Position numbers and translations under genes: made by a program
Source of the DNA: Rhizobium sp. CF122
Lineage (GTDB): Bacteria; Pseudomonadota; Alphaproteobacteria; Rhizobiales; Rhizobiaceae
Assembly: GCF_000282035.1 (NCBI RefSeq)
Contig: NZ_AKKA01000064.1
Location: forward strand, 1 to 61,660
DNA: 61,660 nucleotides
Direction: 5' to 3'
Notes under the pieces: model-generated
Seen by the model: the letters and a program-made list of their open reading frames with translations, nothing else
The model's database searches: none
What the model was told of the DNA's origin: nothing
Shown here: positions 46,939 to 56,883 of the stretch, piece by piece
How the letters are laid out: each line of letters begins with the position of its first letter
Position numbering within the stretch: position 1 is the first letter of the stretch

Positions 46939-47337
46939 TCAGTTGCCAGGTGTCCAGGCATCGTAGTCGCCCGTAACCCGCGGACGTTCGCCAGGAACGA
47001 CCAATGATCCAGGCGGGCGATAAGCCTGCGGCGAACCCGTCGGGTTTGCGCGATGCGGCTTCTGCCATTCCTTGGCGACGTAGTTTTCCTGGCTCGGAGG
47101 AACGTTCGTGCGGTGGTGCATCCAGCCGTGCCAACCCGGGGGAATTGCGGAGGCCTCGGCATAGCCCTTATAGATCACCCAACGCTTCGGAAGGCCGTAG
47201 GACGACATGCCGCCTTCGTAATAAACGTTGCCCAATTCGTCTTCACCGACGCGCTTACCGAAACGCCATGTCGCAAAACGCGTACCGATCGTCTGACCGT
47301 TCCACCAGGTGAAGATTTGCACGAGGAGATTCTTCAT
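46939..47337 (-). CDS. NADH:ubiquinone oxidoreductase accessory subunit NDUFA12-like
   Basis: A 132-residue relative of the mitochondrial complex I accessory subunit (B17.2): FTWWNGQTIGTRFATWRFGK, DELGNVYYEGG, RWVIYKGYAEASAIPPGWHG and WMHHRTNVPP. It helps assemble or stabilise complex I on the membrane. Full length for the bacterial form. Confidence 0.93.
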   Translation of the reverse strand: MKNLLVQIFTWWNGQTIGTRFATWRFGKRVGEDELGNVYYEGGMSSYGLPKRWVIYKGYAEASAIPPGWHGWMHHRTNVPPSQENYVAKEWQKPHRANPTGSPQAYRPPGSLVVPGERPRVTGDYDAWTPGN

Positions 47338-47441
47338 GTCTTTTCCTTGAGCTAGCCGGACGGCGAGCGGGACCAGAATTTGATCCCTCGCTTATGCCGC
47401 CAGCGATCCACATTGTCCAGTGATTCCGGCGCCACACCGGC

Positions 47442-47896
47442 TCATTTCAGCGCCATCTTGAAGTCGAGATGCGATTGTTTGAAGCCCAGTCGCTCATAGA
47501 AACGGTGCGCATCCTTGCGGCTGGCGTTCGAGGTCAGTTGCACGAGCCGAAGACCGCGACGTTTTGCCTCCGCGATGGCAAACTCGATCATCTGAGCGCC
47601 GATGCCCTGTCCTCGCATGTCGCCCCGCGTCTGCACCGCCTCGATGATCATCGAGGACGAGCCCCTGCCAACCAGCGACGTCACGATCATCGTCTGGAAC
47701 GTGCCGACGACCTGCCCTTCGCGTTCGGCGACGTAGAGCGTCTGGTCGCGTGATGAGGCGACCCGCTCGAAAGCCCGGGAGATAGTCGCCGAAGGCCTCA
47801 GGCGCCGTCGTATCGCCGTGACCGCCGAGTTCATCCCCGGCAAAGATGTGCCGCCACGTCGGCGTTGCGCGCCTCGCGAATGATGGTTTGGCTCAT
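47442..47896 (-). pseudogene. GNAT acetyltransferase with frameshifts in the 5' part
   Basis: A likely start at 47896 reads MSQTIIREARNADVAA, but the frame then stops. The homologous path moves to a second frame (FAGDELGGHGDTTAPEAFGD) and then to a third (SSRDQTLYVAEREGQVVGTF) that runs to the stop with the GNAT acetyl-CoA site QTRGDMRGQGIGAQMIEFAI and ASRKDAHRFYERLGF. Two shifts, near 47860 and near 47770, break the gene; a short C-terminal product from 47843 could still be made. Confidence 0.75.
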
Positions 47897-47909
47897 GGTC
47901 ACATTGTGG

Positions 47910-48413
47910 CTAGCGCTGCTCGAGAGGTTTTTCGAGGATCAGCGTCGGTATGCCGGATTGCCCCGGCCCGTCGTTTTCATTGCGGCCGACATCCTCGAAG
48001 CCGTGAGCATGATAGAAGGCGATCGCCGTCTTGTTCCGCGGCTCTACCTCCAAGCGCATGATCTCGGCATCGGGAAAACAGGTTTCCAACTCGGCAAAGA
48101 TCTCCCGCCCGATACCCTGGCGATGCAGCGGGGGACGAACATAGAGCAGATGCAGCATGACGGTCTTCGTCATTTCATCCGACATGGCGGCGTAACCGAT
48201 ACCGCCGATATCCTTACCGTTATCGGCAACGAGGAACTCGGCATTCTTCTTCGCCAGTCGCGCCTGCAGCGCCGCCGGCGAAAACAGATGCGCAATGAGC
48301 TCGGCTACCTTCGCTTCGCCATAGAGGCCAGCATAGGTCGCGCGAAAGCCCTCATCCAGCAAGGTGCGCATCTTGCTTAGATCACCCTCGCTGGCGGTGC
48401 GCACGAAATACAC
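47910..48413 (-). CDS. GNAT-family N-acetyltransferase
   Basis: A 167-residue enzyme. Acetyl-CoA pyrophosphate loop VRPPLHRQGIGREIFAELE; NKTAIAFYHAHGFEDVGR near the end. The GTG at 48413 is chosen because AGGAG precedes it; the frame upstream runs over gatB. It starts four bases after gatB ends, probably in the same transcript. Substrate unknown. Confidence 0.85.
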   Translation of the reverse strand: MYFVRTASEGDLSKMRTLLDEGFRATYAGLYGEAKVAELIAHLFSPAALQARLAKKNAEFLVADNGKDIGGIGYAAMSDEMTKTVMLHLLYVRPPLHRQGIGREIFAELETCFPDAEIMRLEVEPRNKTAIAFYHAHGFEDVGRNENDGPGQSGIPTLILEKPLEQR

Positions 48414-48417
48414 GGTC

Positions 48418-49917
48418 TTACTCCTCGATGCCGAGCTTCGCCTTGACCAGAGCCTGGACTGCCTGCGGGTTTGCCTTGCCACCCGTTGCTTTCATCACTT
48501 GACCGACGAACCAGCCGGCAAGCGTCGGCTTGGCCTGGACCTTCGCCACCTGATCCGGGTTGGCGGCAATGATCTCATCGACCGCCCTCTCGATCGCGCC
48601 AGTATCGGTCACCTGCTTCATGCCCCTGACTTCGACGATCTCGGCAGGATCGCCGCCTTCGTTCAGCACGATTTCGAACAGGTCCTTCGCAATCTTTCCT
48701 GAAATAGTCTCCGCCCTGATAAGATCAATGATTGCGCCGAGTTGCGCCGGCGAGACAGGCGTCTCCTCGATGCTTTTGCCTGTCCGGTTCAAGGCACCGA
48801 GCAGATCATTGATGACCCAGTTGGCGGCTGCCTTGCCGTCGCGGCCTTCGGCCACGGCTTCGAAATAGTCGGCGATCGCCTTTTCCGAGACCAGAACGGA
48901 AGCGTCGTAGACCGAGAGACCGAGTTCGCGCACGAAGCGCTCCTTCTTGTCGTCGGGCAATTCCGGAAGGTCGGCTTCAAGCGCCTTGACGAACGCATCG
49001 TCAAACTCGAGTGGCAAAAGATCCGGGTCCGGGAAGTAGCGGTAATCGTGCGCATCTTCCTTCGAGCGCATCGACCGCGTCTCGCCCTTGTTCGGGTCGA
49101 AGAGACGGGTTTCCTGCTCAATCGCGCCACCATCTTCCAGGATGCCGATCTGGCGCCGGGCTTCGTATTCGATCGCCTGGCCGATGAAGCGGATGGAGTT
49201 GACGTTCTTGATCTCGCAACGGGTGCCAAAGCCTTCGCCCGGGCGACGGACGGAGACGTTGACGTCGGCGCGCATGGAGCCCTCGTCCATGTTGCCGTCG
49301 CAGGTGCCGAGATAGCGCACGATCGAGCGCAATTTCGTCATGTAGGCCTTGGCTTCTTCCGACGAACGCATGTCCGGCTTGGAGACGATCTCCATCAGCG
49401 CGACGCCCGAGCGGTTCAGGTCGACATAGGACATGGTGGCGTGCTGGTCGTGCAGCGACTTGCCGGCGTCCTGCTCCAGATGCAGCCGCTCGATGCCGAT
49501 CTCAATGTCCTCGAACTGGCCCTGACGATCCGGCCCGAGCGAGATGACGATCTTGCCTTCGCCGACGATTGGATCCTTGAACTGCGAAATCTGATAGCCC
49601 TGCGGCAGGTCGGGATAGAAATAGTTCTTGCGGTCGAAGAGCGAGCGCTTGTTGATCTGCGCCTTCAGGCCAAGACCGGTGCGGACCGCCTGCCTGACAC
49701 ATTCCTCGTTGATGACAGGCAGCATGCCGGGCATGGCCGCATCGACGAGCGACACGTTGGAATTCTGCGGCTTGCCGAACTCCGTCGCCGCGCCCGAGAA
49801 CAGCTTCGAATTCGACAGCACCTGTGCATGAACTTCCATGCCGATGATCACTTCCCAATCGCCAGTGGCGCCGGGAATGAAGCGTTTCGGATCAGGCGTA
49901 CGAACGTCGACAATCAT
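48418..49917 (-). CDS. gatB: Asp-tRNA(Asn)/Glu-tRNA(Gln) amidotransferase subunit B
   Basis: A 499-residue subunit that binds and phosphorylates the mischarged tRNA. Marks: [73 protein letters not shown] and the C-terminal YqeY-like domain ([20 protein letters not shown]). I chose the ATG giving [13 protein letters not shown]; the longer frame upstream is not conserved-looking. Separated from gatAC by several unrelated genes. Confidence 0.96.
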   Translation of the reverse strand: MIVDVRTPDPKRFIPGATGDWEVIIGMEVHAQVLSNSKLFSGAATEFGKPQNSNVSLVDAAMPGMLPVINEECVRQAVRTGLGLKAQINKRSLFDRKNYFYPDLPQGYQISQFKDPIVGEGKIVISLGPDRQGQFEDIEIGIERLHLEQDAGKSLHDQHATMSYVDLNRSGVALMEIVSKPDMRSSEEAKAYMTKLRSIVRYLGTCDGNMDEGSMRADVNVSVRRPGEGFGTRCEIKNVNSIRFIGQAIEYEARRQIGILEDGGAIEQETRLFDPNKGETRSMRSKEDAHDYRYFPDPDLLPLEFDDAFVKALEADLPELPDDKKERFVRELGLSVYDASVLVSEKAIADYFEAVAEGRDGKAAANWVINDLLGALNRTGKSIEETPVSPAQLGAIIDLIRAETISGKIAKDLFEIVLNEGGDPAEIVEVRGMKQVTDTGAIERAVDEIIAANPDQVAKVQAKPTLAGWFVGQVMKATGGKANPQAVQALVKAKLGIEE

Positions 49918-50056
49918 TGAGATGCTCTTTTTGAGGCTGTTCTTTTCAACTCGTGAGGTAACGGAAATGGCTTGCCGGTGCAAGGCTTTCGGCTGTCCCG
50001 TTGGGCGGGCCAGCCGGTTTGGGGCGTGTTAACGCAATGTCGCTAGCGTGGCCCGC

Positions 50057-50371
50057 ATGACGGCGACTGATATTCTCATGATCCTCGGGCTCTTCCCGGC
50101 ACTCAATGTCTTCGTGTTCTCGATCTATTTCCTCGACAAGCAGGCTGCTCGCCATCATCGTCGCCGGATCAGCGAGAAAACCTTGCTGACGCTCGCATTC
50201 GTCGGTGGCAGCCTGGGCGCGGTTTGCGCGCAAAGGCTCCTACGTCACAAGACGCAGAAAGAACCGTTCCGATCGATCCTTAGGGCCATTGCCATGTTTC
50301 ATATGCTGACCGCGCTTCTTTTATCAGGCGCCCTCGGCTACGTCGTGTTGGACGGCACGCTGCTAGACTAG
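50057..50371 (+). CDS. DUF1294 membrane protein
   Basis: A 104-residue product: FPALNVFVFSIYFLDKQAAR, RISEKTLLTLAFVGGSLGAV, RHKTQKEPFR and a final helix MLTALLLSGALGYVVL. 'Y..DK..A.....R..E..L..L...GG..GA......RHKT.K..F' is the DUF1294 pattern. Convergent overlap of nine bases with the next gene. Confidence 0.85.
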   Translation: MTATDILMILGLFPALNVFVFSIYFLDKQAARHHRRRISEKTLLTLAFVGGSLGAVCAQRLLRHKTQKEPFRSILRAIAMFHMLTALLLSGALGYVVLDGTLLD

Positions 50372-50869
50372 ACCGTATGTGCCGTCGTCCGCCGATTCCA
50401 GAGCCTTTGACAAACCGACTGACGGCACATCACGATCGAGCTTGGGATTGTAGACAATCGATAGCCAATGAATTGCGTATCCACGCTTCTGGAAGAAGCT
50501 GATCGCTTCGGAGTTTCCGGAGTGCGTCTGCATCATTGCCGTATCGAAGCCCTGCGCTGCTATGTCTTTCTCGATATCCTGCAAGAGGGCAGTTCCGAGA
50601 CCGTGACCGGTGAAGGCAGGATCGATCCAGAAATCCGAAATCTTCTCGTCGAGCGTCTCGCGCGCCGCCCATCCTGCCGCATGCCCGTTCCATTCGATGA
50701 CAGTGACGGTGATCCAGCTACCCGTAACGAAATCGAAAAACGCGCTTCGCGCGGCATCGACCATGGCATCCCCTTCGCCGATGGATGCCATTGCCTTCTG
50801 CCAGGCCCTTATTCCGATCTCGCTCAAAAGCTCCGCTTCGCCTTCGCGGGCATTGCGAATGTGGATCAA
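50363..50869 (-). CDS. GNAT-family N-acetyltransferase
   Basis: A 168-residue enzyme (IHIRNAREGEAELLSEIGIR; AAGWAARETLDEKISDFWID; acetyl-CoA loop PAFTGHGLGTALLQDIEKDI; NSEAISFFQKRGYAIHWLS). It is a paralogue of the gene at 51757-52248. Substrate unknown. Confidence 0.85.
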   Translation of the reverse strand: MIHIRNAREGEAELLSEIGIRAWQKAMASIGEGDAMVDAARSAFFDFVTGSWITVTVIEWNGHAAGWAARETLDEKISDFWIDPAFTGHGLGTALLQDIEKDIAAQGFDTAMMQTHSGNSEAISFFQKRGYAIHWLSIVYNPKLDRDVPSVGLSKALESADDGTYGLV

Positions 50870-51003
50870 TAGCCTCTCCGCGTTTTCGCAGAAGTAAACA
50901 CCGAATCACCGCGTTATCAAAGCGTTGGGTTTCGAGCGCGAGACCCAGCACAACATCCCCCATTGGTTGCAAAACTTGACGAAATTGAGGTCAGCGGATA
51001 TGA

Positions 51004-51125
51004 CGACCTTATGTTGAATTGGTCTTCTCAGACCCGGTAGAGGCCCTGCCCGCAGGTTTTTCTTGCGCGCACGGGCCCGAAAAAACGAAGCCCTGACGTC
51101 CAATCGGACGCCAGATCGTTTTTAC
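51004..51125 (+). ncRNA. Candidate small RNA or yjhX leader
   Basis: No reading frame. A sigma-70-like promoter (TTGACG at 50976-50981, 16-base gap, ATATGA at 50998-51003) precedes a structured stretch: GCCCG/CGGGC around a T-rich loop, then the terminator at 51093-51124. It would give an RNA of about 115 bases ending before yjhX. Not matched to a known family. Confidence 0.4.
51093..51124 (+). terminator. Intrinsic terminator before yjhX
   Basis: CTGACGTCC (51093-51101) pairs with GGACGCCAG (51106-51114) with one mismatch and an AATC loop, followed by ATCGTTTTT. It lies 39 bases before yjhX, so it ends an upstream transcript or acts as an attenuator. Confidence 0.65.
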
Positions 51126-51162
51126 GCGCCTCCTCAAGGCGCTACGACCGGATCAACATTCC

Positions 51163-51420
51163 ATGGATATTTCACGCACGGAGCAGCGCATCCTGCACCT
51201 ATTGGCCCAAGGTGGCCGGATTGAAATCGAACGCGACGACAACCGGAAAATCGAGGCGGTGAAGTGCTTCACCCGCGACGGCTGGGTCTATCCCGGCTTC
51301 GGCCTCGAGCTGTTTCGCAAGCTGAAGCAGAAGAGGGCCATCAAATCCTCGGGCGGCAAGCCCTATCGCATCACCGAACGGGGATTGGTTCTGGTGAGAG
51401 CGGAACAGGACAACAGATAA
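51163..51420 (+). CDS. yjhX: YjhX-family toxin-like protein
   Basis: An 85-residue UPF0386/YjhX protein: MDISRTEQRILHLLAQGGRI, DGWVYPGFGLELFRKLKQKR, GKPYRITERGLVLVRAEQD. A winged-helix-like fold. E. coli YjhX is described as a toxin paired with YjhQ, a GNAT protein; several GNAT genes lie nearby here, but none is adjacent in the same direction. Confidence 0.9.
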   Translation: MDISRTEQRILHLLAQGGRIEIERDDNRKIEAVKCFTRDGWVYPGFGLELFRKLKQKRAIKSSGGKPYRITERGLVLVRAEQDNR

Positions 51421-51456
51421 ACTCCTGGCCGCGCGTCGCCTCAGCGCGCGGCTTCC

Positions 51457-51732
51457 TCAAAGACGCGTGGCAAGCTCGGCCTTCATCGCCGACCACTCCT
51501 CGGCCACCGAGCCGCTCCCACGATGCTTGCCAGCACGGCGGTACCAGTAGTCAGCATTCCAGTCGTCGCCTTCGATACGATGGCAGATGGCATGACCCCA
51601 ATCGAAAGGCGCCTCGCCTTCGTGCGCCTGGCAGATTGCATGCACGGCCTGCCACTCCGCACCCACGGTGAAACCTGCCGCCGCGAGGCAGTCGAATGCT
51701 TCGATCATGTCCGCAATATTCTGTTTGGCCAT
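51457..51732 (-). CDS. Conserved hypothetical protein
   Basis: A 91-residue product: ADMIEAFDCLAAAGFTVGAE, WQAVHAICQAHEGEAPFDWG, HRIEGDDWNADYWYRRAGK. The 'DW.HA..HRIEGD..NA.YWYRRAGK' motif is widespread in proteobacteria with no assigned function. Immediately upstream of a GNAT gene in the same direction. Confidence 0.7.
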   Translation of the reverse strand: MAKQNIADMIEAFDCLAAAGFTVGAEWQAVHAICQAHEGEAPFDWGHAICHRIEGDDWNADYWYRRAGKHRGSGSVAEEWSAMKAELATRL

Positions 51733-51756
51733 AGGCCTCCTCCCGAAATTGCGCCT

Positions 51757-52248
51757 TCAGCCGAGACGCTTCTCCAGATGCACCTTTTCGAGCGGAATGC
51801 CGAGTTCCGCATCAAACTTCTCACCGCGCCAGACGATCGAGAAGCCGGCCCGCTCGTAAAGTCGGATGGCGCCGCCATTGGTAGCGCGGGTGTGGATTTT
51901 TGCAACTTTGAAGCCGTCAGGGGCAATGCGTTCAATGAAGTAGCGCACTAGGGCGGAACCGATGCCGCGGCCCTGGCAGGCGGGATCGATCCAGATGTCA
52001 GAAATGTAATTGGGTTTGTTTTCCCGGGCGCGCCAGCCGGCTATCCTACCTTCGAACTCAGCGACGATGACATCGCCCTTTGCTGTAGCGGGATAGTCGA
52101 AGAATGCTCTGCGGGCACCTTCGATGACGTCAGCCCGGTTGAAACCAGCTTCGCCAGCGCCGCTGGATTTCCATGCCGCAAAACCGACGTCGCCGACCAT
52201 GTGATGGTCGGCGACGGTCATTTTCCGGATTGTCAGCTCGCTTACCAC
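51757..52248 (-). CDS. GNAT-family N-acetyltransferase
   Basis: A 163-residue enzyme ([40 protein letters not shown]; loop [39 protein letters not shown]). The GTG at 52248 overlaps the gatA stop; no ATG is close. It is a paralogue of 50363-50869, with SDIWIDPA...G.GIG/GLGTAL in both. Substrate unknown. Confidence 0.8.
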   Translation of the reverse strand: MVSELTIRKMTVADHHMVGDVGFAAWKSSGAGEAGFNRADVIEGARRAFFDYPATAKGDVIVAEFEGRIAGWRARENKPNYISDIWIDPACQGRGIGSALVRYFIERIAPDGFKVAKIHTRATNGGAIRLYERAGFSIVWRGEKFDAELGIPLEKVHLEKRLG

Positions 52249-53723
52249 CACTTGGCAGGCGTGAACCTGCCCGCGGCCTGCTCGATCACATGCGCAGTCT
52301 TGAACAGCGTTTCTTCGTCGAACGGTTTGCCGATCAGCTGCAGACCGAGCGGCAGGCCCTTGTGATCGAGGCCGGCCGGAACCGCGATGCCGGGCAGCCC
52401 GGCCATGTTGACCGTCACCGTAAAGATGTCGTTCAGGTACATCTTGACCGGATCGGAGGCGAGGTTTTCGTCGGCGACGCCGAAGGCGGACGACGGTGTC
52501 GCGGGCGTCAGGATCGCATCGATACCGGCATTGAAGGCCAGTTCGAAGTCGCGCTTGATGAGCGTGCGAACCTTCTGGGCCCTGATGTAGTAGGCGTCGT
52601 AGTAACCGGCCGAGAGAACATAGGTGCCGATCATGATGCGGCGCTTGACTTCCTTGCCGAAGCCGGCGGCGCGGGTCTTTTCGTACATGTCGACGATATC
52701 CTTGCCGTCGACACGCAGGCCGTAGCGGACCCCGTCGTAGCGGGCGAGGTTCGACGAGGCTTCGGCGGGGGCGACGATGTAGTAGGCCGGCAGCGCGTAT
52801 TTGGTGTGCGGTAGCGAGATGTTGACGATCTCGGCGCCTGCGTCCCTGAGCCAGGCAATTCCCTGCTGCCACAGGGTTTCGATTTCCTCTGGCATGCCGT
52901 CGACGCGGTATTCGTCCGGAATGCCGATCTTCATGCCCTTCAGCGACTGGCCAAGCGCGGCTTCATAGTCCGGAACCGGCAGGTCGACGGAGGTCGTGTC
53001 CTTGGAATCGACTGACGCCATCGACCTCAGCAGGATCGCGGCGTCGCGCACGTCGCGCGCAATCGGGCCGGCCTGATCGAGCGACGAGGCGAAAGCCACC
53101 GTGCCCCAGCGCGAGCAACGGCCATAGGTCGGCTTGATGCCGACCGTGCCGGTGAAGGCGGCCGGCTGACGGATCGAGCCGCCTGTATCGGTCGCCGTAG
53201 CACCGGCGCAGAGGTGGGCTGCAACCGCAGCTGCGGAACCACCGGAGGAACCGCCTGGCACCAGTTGCTGGTTGGAGCCGCCCGAACGCCAGGGATTGAT
53301 CACCGCGCCGTAGTAAGAGGTTTCGTTGGAAGAGCCCATCGCGAACTCGTCCATGTTGAGCTTGCCGAGCATGACGGCGCCGTCGTCCCACAGGTTCTGG
53401 GTGACGGTCGATTCGTAGTGCGGCTTGAAACCATCCAGGATGTGGCTGCAGGCTTGGGTATGAATGCCTTCGGTCGCGAACAGGTCCTTGATGCCGAGCG
53501 GGATGCCTTCGAGCGCACCGCCTTTGCCGCCGGCGAGACGCGCGTCTGAGGCTTCCGCCATCTGCAGCGCCTTCTCGGGCGTGACCTTAATATAGGCATT
53601 GAGCTTTTCGTTGGCCGCTTCGATTGCCGAGATGTAGGCCTCGGTCAGTTCGGTTGCTTTGATCTCCTTGGCGCGCAGCTTCGTGCGGGCTTCGGCAATG
53701 GTCAGGCTGGTGAGTTCGCTCAT
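52242..53723 (-). CDS. gatA: Asp-tRNA(Asn)/Glu-tRNA(Gln) amidotransferase subunit A
   Basis: A 493-residue amidase that releases ammonia from Gln for GatB. The amidase signature is complete: catalytic Lys in [16 protein letters not shown] and the Gly/Ser-rich block [19 protein letters not shown] with [15 protein letters not shown] (cis-Ser and nucleophile Ser). I chose [12 protein letters not shown]; the start five codons upstream is not conserved. Follows gatC. Confidence 0.96.
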   Translation of the reverse strand: MSELTSLTIAEARTKLRAKEIKATELTEAYISAIEAANEKLNAYIKVTPEKALQMAEASDARLAGGKGGALEGIPLGIKDLFATEGIHTQACSHILDGFKPHYESTVTQNLWDDGAVMLGKLNMDEFAMGSSNETSYYGAVINPWRSGGSNQQLVPGGSSGGSAAAVAAHLCAGATATDTGGSIRQPAAFTGTVGIKPTYGRCSRWGTVAFASSLDQAGPIARDVRDAAILLRSMASVDSKDTTSVDLPVPDYEAALGQSLKGMKIGIPDEYRVDGMPEEIETLWQQGIAWLRDAGAEIVNISLPHTKYALPAYYIVAPAEASSNLARYDGVRYGLRVDGKDIVDMYEKTRAAGFGKEVKRRIMIGTYVLSAGYYDAYYIRAQKVRTLIKRDFELAFNAGIDAILTPATPSSAFGVADENLASDPVKMYLNDIFTVTVNMAGLPGIAVPAGLDHKGLPLGLQLIGKPFDEETLFKTAHVIEQAAGRFTPAKWW

Positions 53724-53777
53724 GGTAATTCGCTTCAAATCTGGAATGGCAACGGAGGTCGGAAAGCAGCGAGAGCC

Positions 53778-54065
53778 TTATTCGACGACTTTGGGTACCA
53801 GGAAGAAATTCTGATCGGTGACAGGAGCGTTCGAGACAATGTCGGCGGCCTTGTTCCCGTCGGTCACGTCGTCCCTGCGCTTCTTCATCTCCATCGGAGT
53901 GACCGATGTCATTGCCTCGACGCCTTCGACATCGACCTCCGAGAGCTGCTCGACGAAGCCGAGAATACCATTCAGCTCGCCCACCATGCGGTTTGCCTCT
54001 TCTTCCGAGACGGCAATACGGGCAAGGCGCGCTACGCGCTTAACGGTGGCAAAGTCGACGGACAT
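53778..54065 (-). CDS. gatC: Asp-tRNA(Asn)/Glu-tRNA(Gln) amidotransferase subunit C
   Basis: A 95-residue stabilising subunit: [62 protein letters not shown]. It lies 54 bases upstream of gatA as an operon. Confidence 0.95.
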   Translation of the reverse strand: MSVDFATVKRVARLARIAVSEEEANRMVGELNGILGFVEQLSEVDVEGVEAMTSVTPMEMKKRRDDVTDGNKAADIVSNAPVTDQNFFLVPKVVE

Positions 54066-54190
54066 AACATTCTCCGGATGGGATTTTTCCTACCCGCTAT
54101 AAAGGCCATGCCCGCTGTGCGCAACGGGCATGGTCTTTGGATTGCGTGGAATTCCTTCTCCGAAATCGAAGCGATTTCGGCAGACCTCGA

Positions 54191-54895
54191 CTAGAGAGAA
54201 AGGCTTTCGCCCGGCTTAGGCGTTTTCACAGCTGTCTTCGATCCGTCCATGCCGGAGACGAACTTCTCGGGCGTCTGGTCGATGATCGGGAAGGTGCCGT
54301 AGTGGCAGGGTATGGCGGTCTTGAAGTTGAAGTAGCGTTGGCAGGCCAATGCCGCCACCGCGCCACCCATGGTGAAGCGGTCGCCGACTGGCATGAGGCC
54401 GATGTCGGGCTGATGCAGCTCGTTGATCAATGCCATGTCGGAGAAGATGTCGGTGTCGCCCATGGCGAGGATAGAAGCCTCCTCGTCGAAGTGCAGCATC
54501 AGGCCGTTGGCATTGCCAAGGGCGTGCGAAACGCCATCCTCGGTGATCTGGGCGGAGGAATGCAGCGCGTTGGTGAAAGTCGCCGAGAAGCCGTCGAACG
54601 AAATCGTACCGCCGGTGTTGCCCGCTTCGATCTTCTTCAGGCCCTTCGAGCTCAGCCAGGCGGCAAGATCGGCGTTTGCGAGAACGACCGCGCCAGTCTC
54701 CTTGGCAAGTGCGACGGTATCGCCGACATGATCACCGTGACCGTGGGTCAGCAGGATATGTGTAACACCGCTCGCGACATCCTTTGCATTCTGGCCCGCA
54801 AAGGACGGATTGTGCGTGAGAAACGGATCCAGCAGGATTTTCGCCTTTCCGATCTCGATGCGGAAAGCGGAGTGACCAAGCCAAGTGATCTTCAT
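54191..54895 (-). CDS. Metal-dependent hydrolase, UPF0173/MBL fold
   Basis: A 234-residue protein. Starts [23 protein letters not shown]; metal motif [14 protein letters not shown]; later His and Asp in [13 protein letters not shown] and [10 protein letters not shown]. The UPF0173 family; substrate unknown. It is the only gene between gatC and ruvX. Confidence 0.92.
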   Translation of the reverse strand: MKITWLGHSAFRIEIGKAKILLDPFLTHNPSFAGQNAKDVASGVTHILLTHGHGDHVGDTVALAKETGAVVLANADLAAWLSSKGLKKIEAGNTGGTISFDGFSATFTNALHSSAQITEDGVSHALGNANGLMLHFDEEASILAMGDTDIFSDMALINELHQPDIGLMPVGDRFTMGGAVAALACQRYFNFKTAIPCHYGTFPIIDQTPEKFVSGMDGSKTAVKTPKPGESLSL

Positions 54896-55012
54896 GAAAT
54901 TCTCCTCTTATTATGGGATGCAAAAGCCTGCTTTGCTGGTTATGGACATATCCGATGCGGCCACAAAGAAAAGCGGCGCTGCTTCAATTTCTTTTGACGG
55001 GATGAAACGACG

Positions 55013-55507
55013 ATGACGGTGCTGACGATTGAGGAACTGGCGACGGTGCTGCAGCCGGGACAGGCGATCGCGGGTCTCGATCTCGGCACGAAAACGATCG
55101 GGCTCTCGATGTCCGATCTCGGTCGGCGCTTTTCGACGCCCCGGCCCGTCATCAAACGCGAGAAATTCACGATCGATGCGGTAACGCTGCTGGAGTTTGC
55201 CACGAAGGAAAAGGTTGCCGCCTTCGTTATCGGCCTGCCGATGAATATGGACGGATCGGCCGGACCGCGCGTACAGGCAACGCGGGCCTTCGTGCGCAAC
55301 ATGGAGCAGAAAACCGCTCTGCCCTTCGTGTACTGGGACGAGCGGCTGTCGACGGTCGCCGCCGAGCGTGCTCTGCTGGAAATGGACGTATCGCGCAGGC
55401 AGCGTGCCGAGCGCATCGACTCGGCCGCGGCAAGCTTCATTCTTCAGGGAGCGCTGGACAGGCTTTCCTTGCTCGGCAGAGCGGCATCCGACGACTTGGA
55501 TCCGTGA
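55013..55507 (+). CDS. ruvX: Holliday junction resolvase-like RuvX/YqgF
   Basis: A 164-residue RNase H-fold protein, linked to pre-16S rRNA processing and originally predicted as a Holliday junction nuclease. Marks: [55 protein letters not shown] and the last acidic in [17 protein letters not shown]. Convergent overlap of 64 bases with the next gene. Confidence 0.94.
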   Translation: MTVLTIEELATVLQPGQAIAGLDLGTKTIGLSMSDLGRRFSTPRPVIKREKFTIDAVTLLEFATKEKVAAFVIGLPMNMDGSAGPRVQATRAFVRNMEQKTALPFVYWDERLSTVAAERALLEMDVSRRQRAERIDSAAASFILQGALDRLSLLGRAASDDLDP

Positions 55508-55776
55508 CGAGCACGCCACCAGGCGGCAATCGCCTTGCGTCGGCGGAACCCAATGATTGCGAAAACGACGAGACTGTCGACGACGATCGCACGCGCGACC
55601 AGAGGCGGAATGGTTTCCGGCGGAATGCCGAGGATCTTCCCATAAATCTCGAAGGTCAGGTCGTGAACCTGCCTGCTCAGCATGAAGATGCCGAAGCTCA
55701 TGTCGTAGTAGGAAAGCCAGTACCATCCCGCCAGAAAGACAATGGGACCGGCCCAGAAGATCAGAAACCACTTCAT
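55444..55776 (-). CDS. DUF6105 membrane protein
   Basis: A 110-residue product with about three helices ([58 protein letters not shown]). The opening 'MKW.LI.W..P...L..WY.LS..D..FG..M.SR..HDLVF' fits DUF6105 of alpha-proteobacteria. Its 3' end overlaps ruvX on the other strand. It starts inside the upstream gene's stop (ATGA). Confidence 0.8.
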   Translation of the reverse strand: MKWFLIFWAGPIVFLAGWYWLSYYDMSFGIFMLSRQVHDLTFEIYGKILGIPPETIPPLVARAIVVDSLVVFAIIGFRRRKAIAAWWRARHGSKSSDAALPSKESLSSAP

Positions 55777-55946
55777 GCGGTCGTCTCTCGTTCTCTTCGA
55801 ATGGATAGCCCCTCGTAAGAAACCAGCCATATCGACAACGCCATCGAACCCAGAACCAGCGCCGGCACAGCGATATCCAGCGCAAGCACAGCGAAAAACA
55901 TCATCGCGGCAACAAGAAACGCGGCTCTCGCGATTTTGGTTCCCAT
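55773..55946 (-). CDS. Small membrane protein
   Basis: A 57-residue product (MGTKIARAAFLVAAMMFFAV, then [37 protein letters not shown]) with two helices. ATGA overlap with the DUF6105 gene indicates one operon. A start four codons upstream (55958) is possible. Confidence 0.6.
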   Translation of the reverse strand: MGTKIARAAFLVAAMMFFAVLALDIAVPALVLGSMALSIWLVSYEGLSIRRERETTA

Positions 55947-56070
55947 GGTTCCGGACACCCAACACTTTGGACTGCCCCAGCAACCTGACTTCTTAACCGG
56001 AAAGGCGCAACGTAAACCATTTGTTAAGGTTAACGCGCGACGGAAGGCCTGTGGAAAGACTGTCTCTGCT

Positions 56071-56733
56071 TCAGCCGTAGACGCCGCGAACGATGCGTTT
56101 CAGGGCGGTTGCCGCCTTCTCCCAATCCTTCGGCGTCTTGAGTGCCAGCCCAGCGCACTGGCCGCCGGCGGAGGCGGAAAGCACGAGATGCTGAATGGCT
56201 GCGATCAGAATCGCATTGACGGCCACGACATCGACGCCCTTCGGCGGCGTCAGCGATCCGCGCATCCGGTCGAGCCAGTTTGCCAAGGCCTTCGACCGCG
56301 CCTCGGAAAGCCGCCTGACCTGCTCGGTGTTTTCGGAAACCTCCCAGGCAACGATGCGACGAACAAGCGGATCATCCCTCAAGGCCTCGAGGAACAAGAG
56401 TGACAAGCGCTCCATCAGGTCGCCGTAAGTCAAAAGGAACATGCCGCCGGTGTCCTCGGGAATACGATCCTTGACCCAGGTGCCGAGATCAGCGCCGATC
56501 GCCTCCACCAAGCCGTTGAGGCCCCCATAGTAACGGTAGATCAACTGCTTGTCGCATCCCGCGCGGCGGGCAACTGCGTTGACCCCGAAATTCTGGAACC
56601 CCTCCTCCGCCAGCAGCGACTTGGCTGCCTTAAGGATTGCCTTCTCCGTCGCGCTTCGGTCTCGGATACGTTTTTCCGGTTCGACACGGATTGCGTCGGC
56701 AACGGGCGTTAGCACCATGGGATCATTGAGCAT
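56071..56733 (-). CDS. TetR-family regulator
   Basis: A 220-residue regulator. Helical start RDRSATEKAILKAAKSLLAE, HTH FGVNAVARRAGCDKQLIYRYYGGLNGLVEAIG, followed by a ligand domain ending KDWEKAATALKRIVRGVYG. I chose MLNDPMVLTPVADAIRVEPE as start. Divergent neighbour unclear; regulates an unknown target. Confidence 0.85.
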   Translation of the reverse strand: MLNDPMVLTPVADAIRVEPEKRIRDRSATEKAILKAAKSLLAEEGFQNFGVNAVARRAGCDKQLIYRYYGGLNGLVEAIGADLGTWVKDRIPEDTGGMFLLTYGDLMERLSLLFLEALRDDPLVRRIVAWEVSENTEQVRRLSEARSKALANWLDRMRGSLTPPKGVDVVAVNAILIAAIQHLVLSASAGGQCAGLALKTPKDWEKAATALKRIVRGVYG

Positions 56734-56883
56734 TAGGATTCGGTCCGAATTGTCACTTTGCGGTGAGTAGCAACACCACCCAACACCGACAACGGACAAG
56801 CCTTTGAAAGATTGTGGACAGCCTGCCAAAGGTGACGGCAGTCAGGGCACTGTCACCGTTCGGCGACATGACGCTGCTTGACC

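Noticed and set aside
48742..49920. Plus-strand frame over gatB
   Set aside because: Antisense shadow of gatB.
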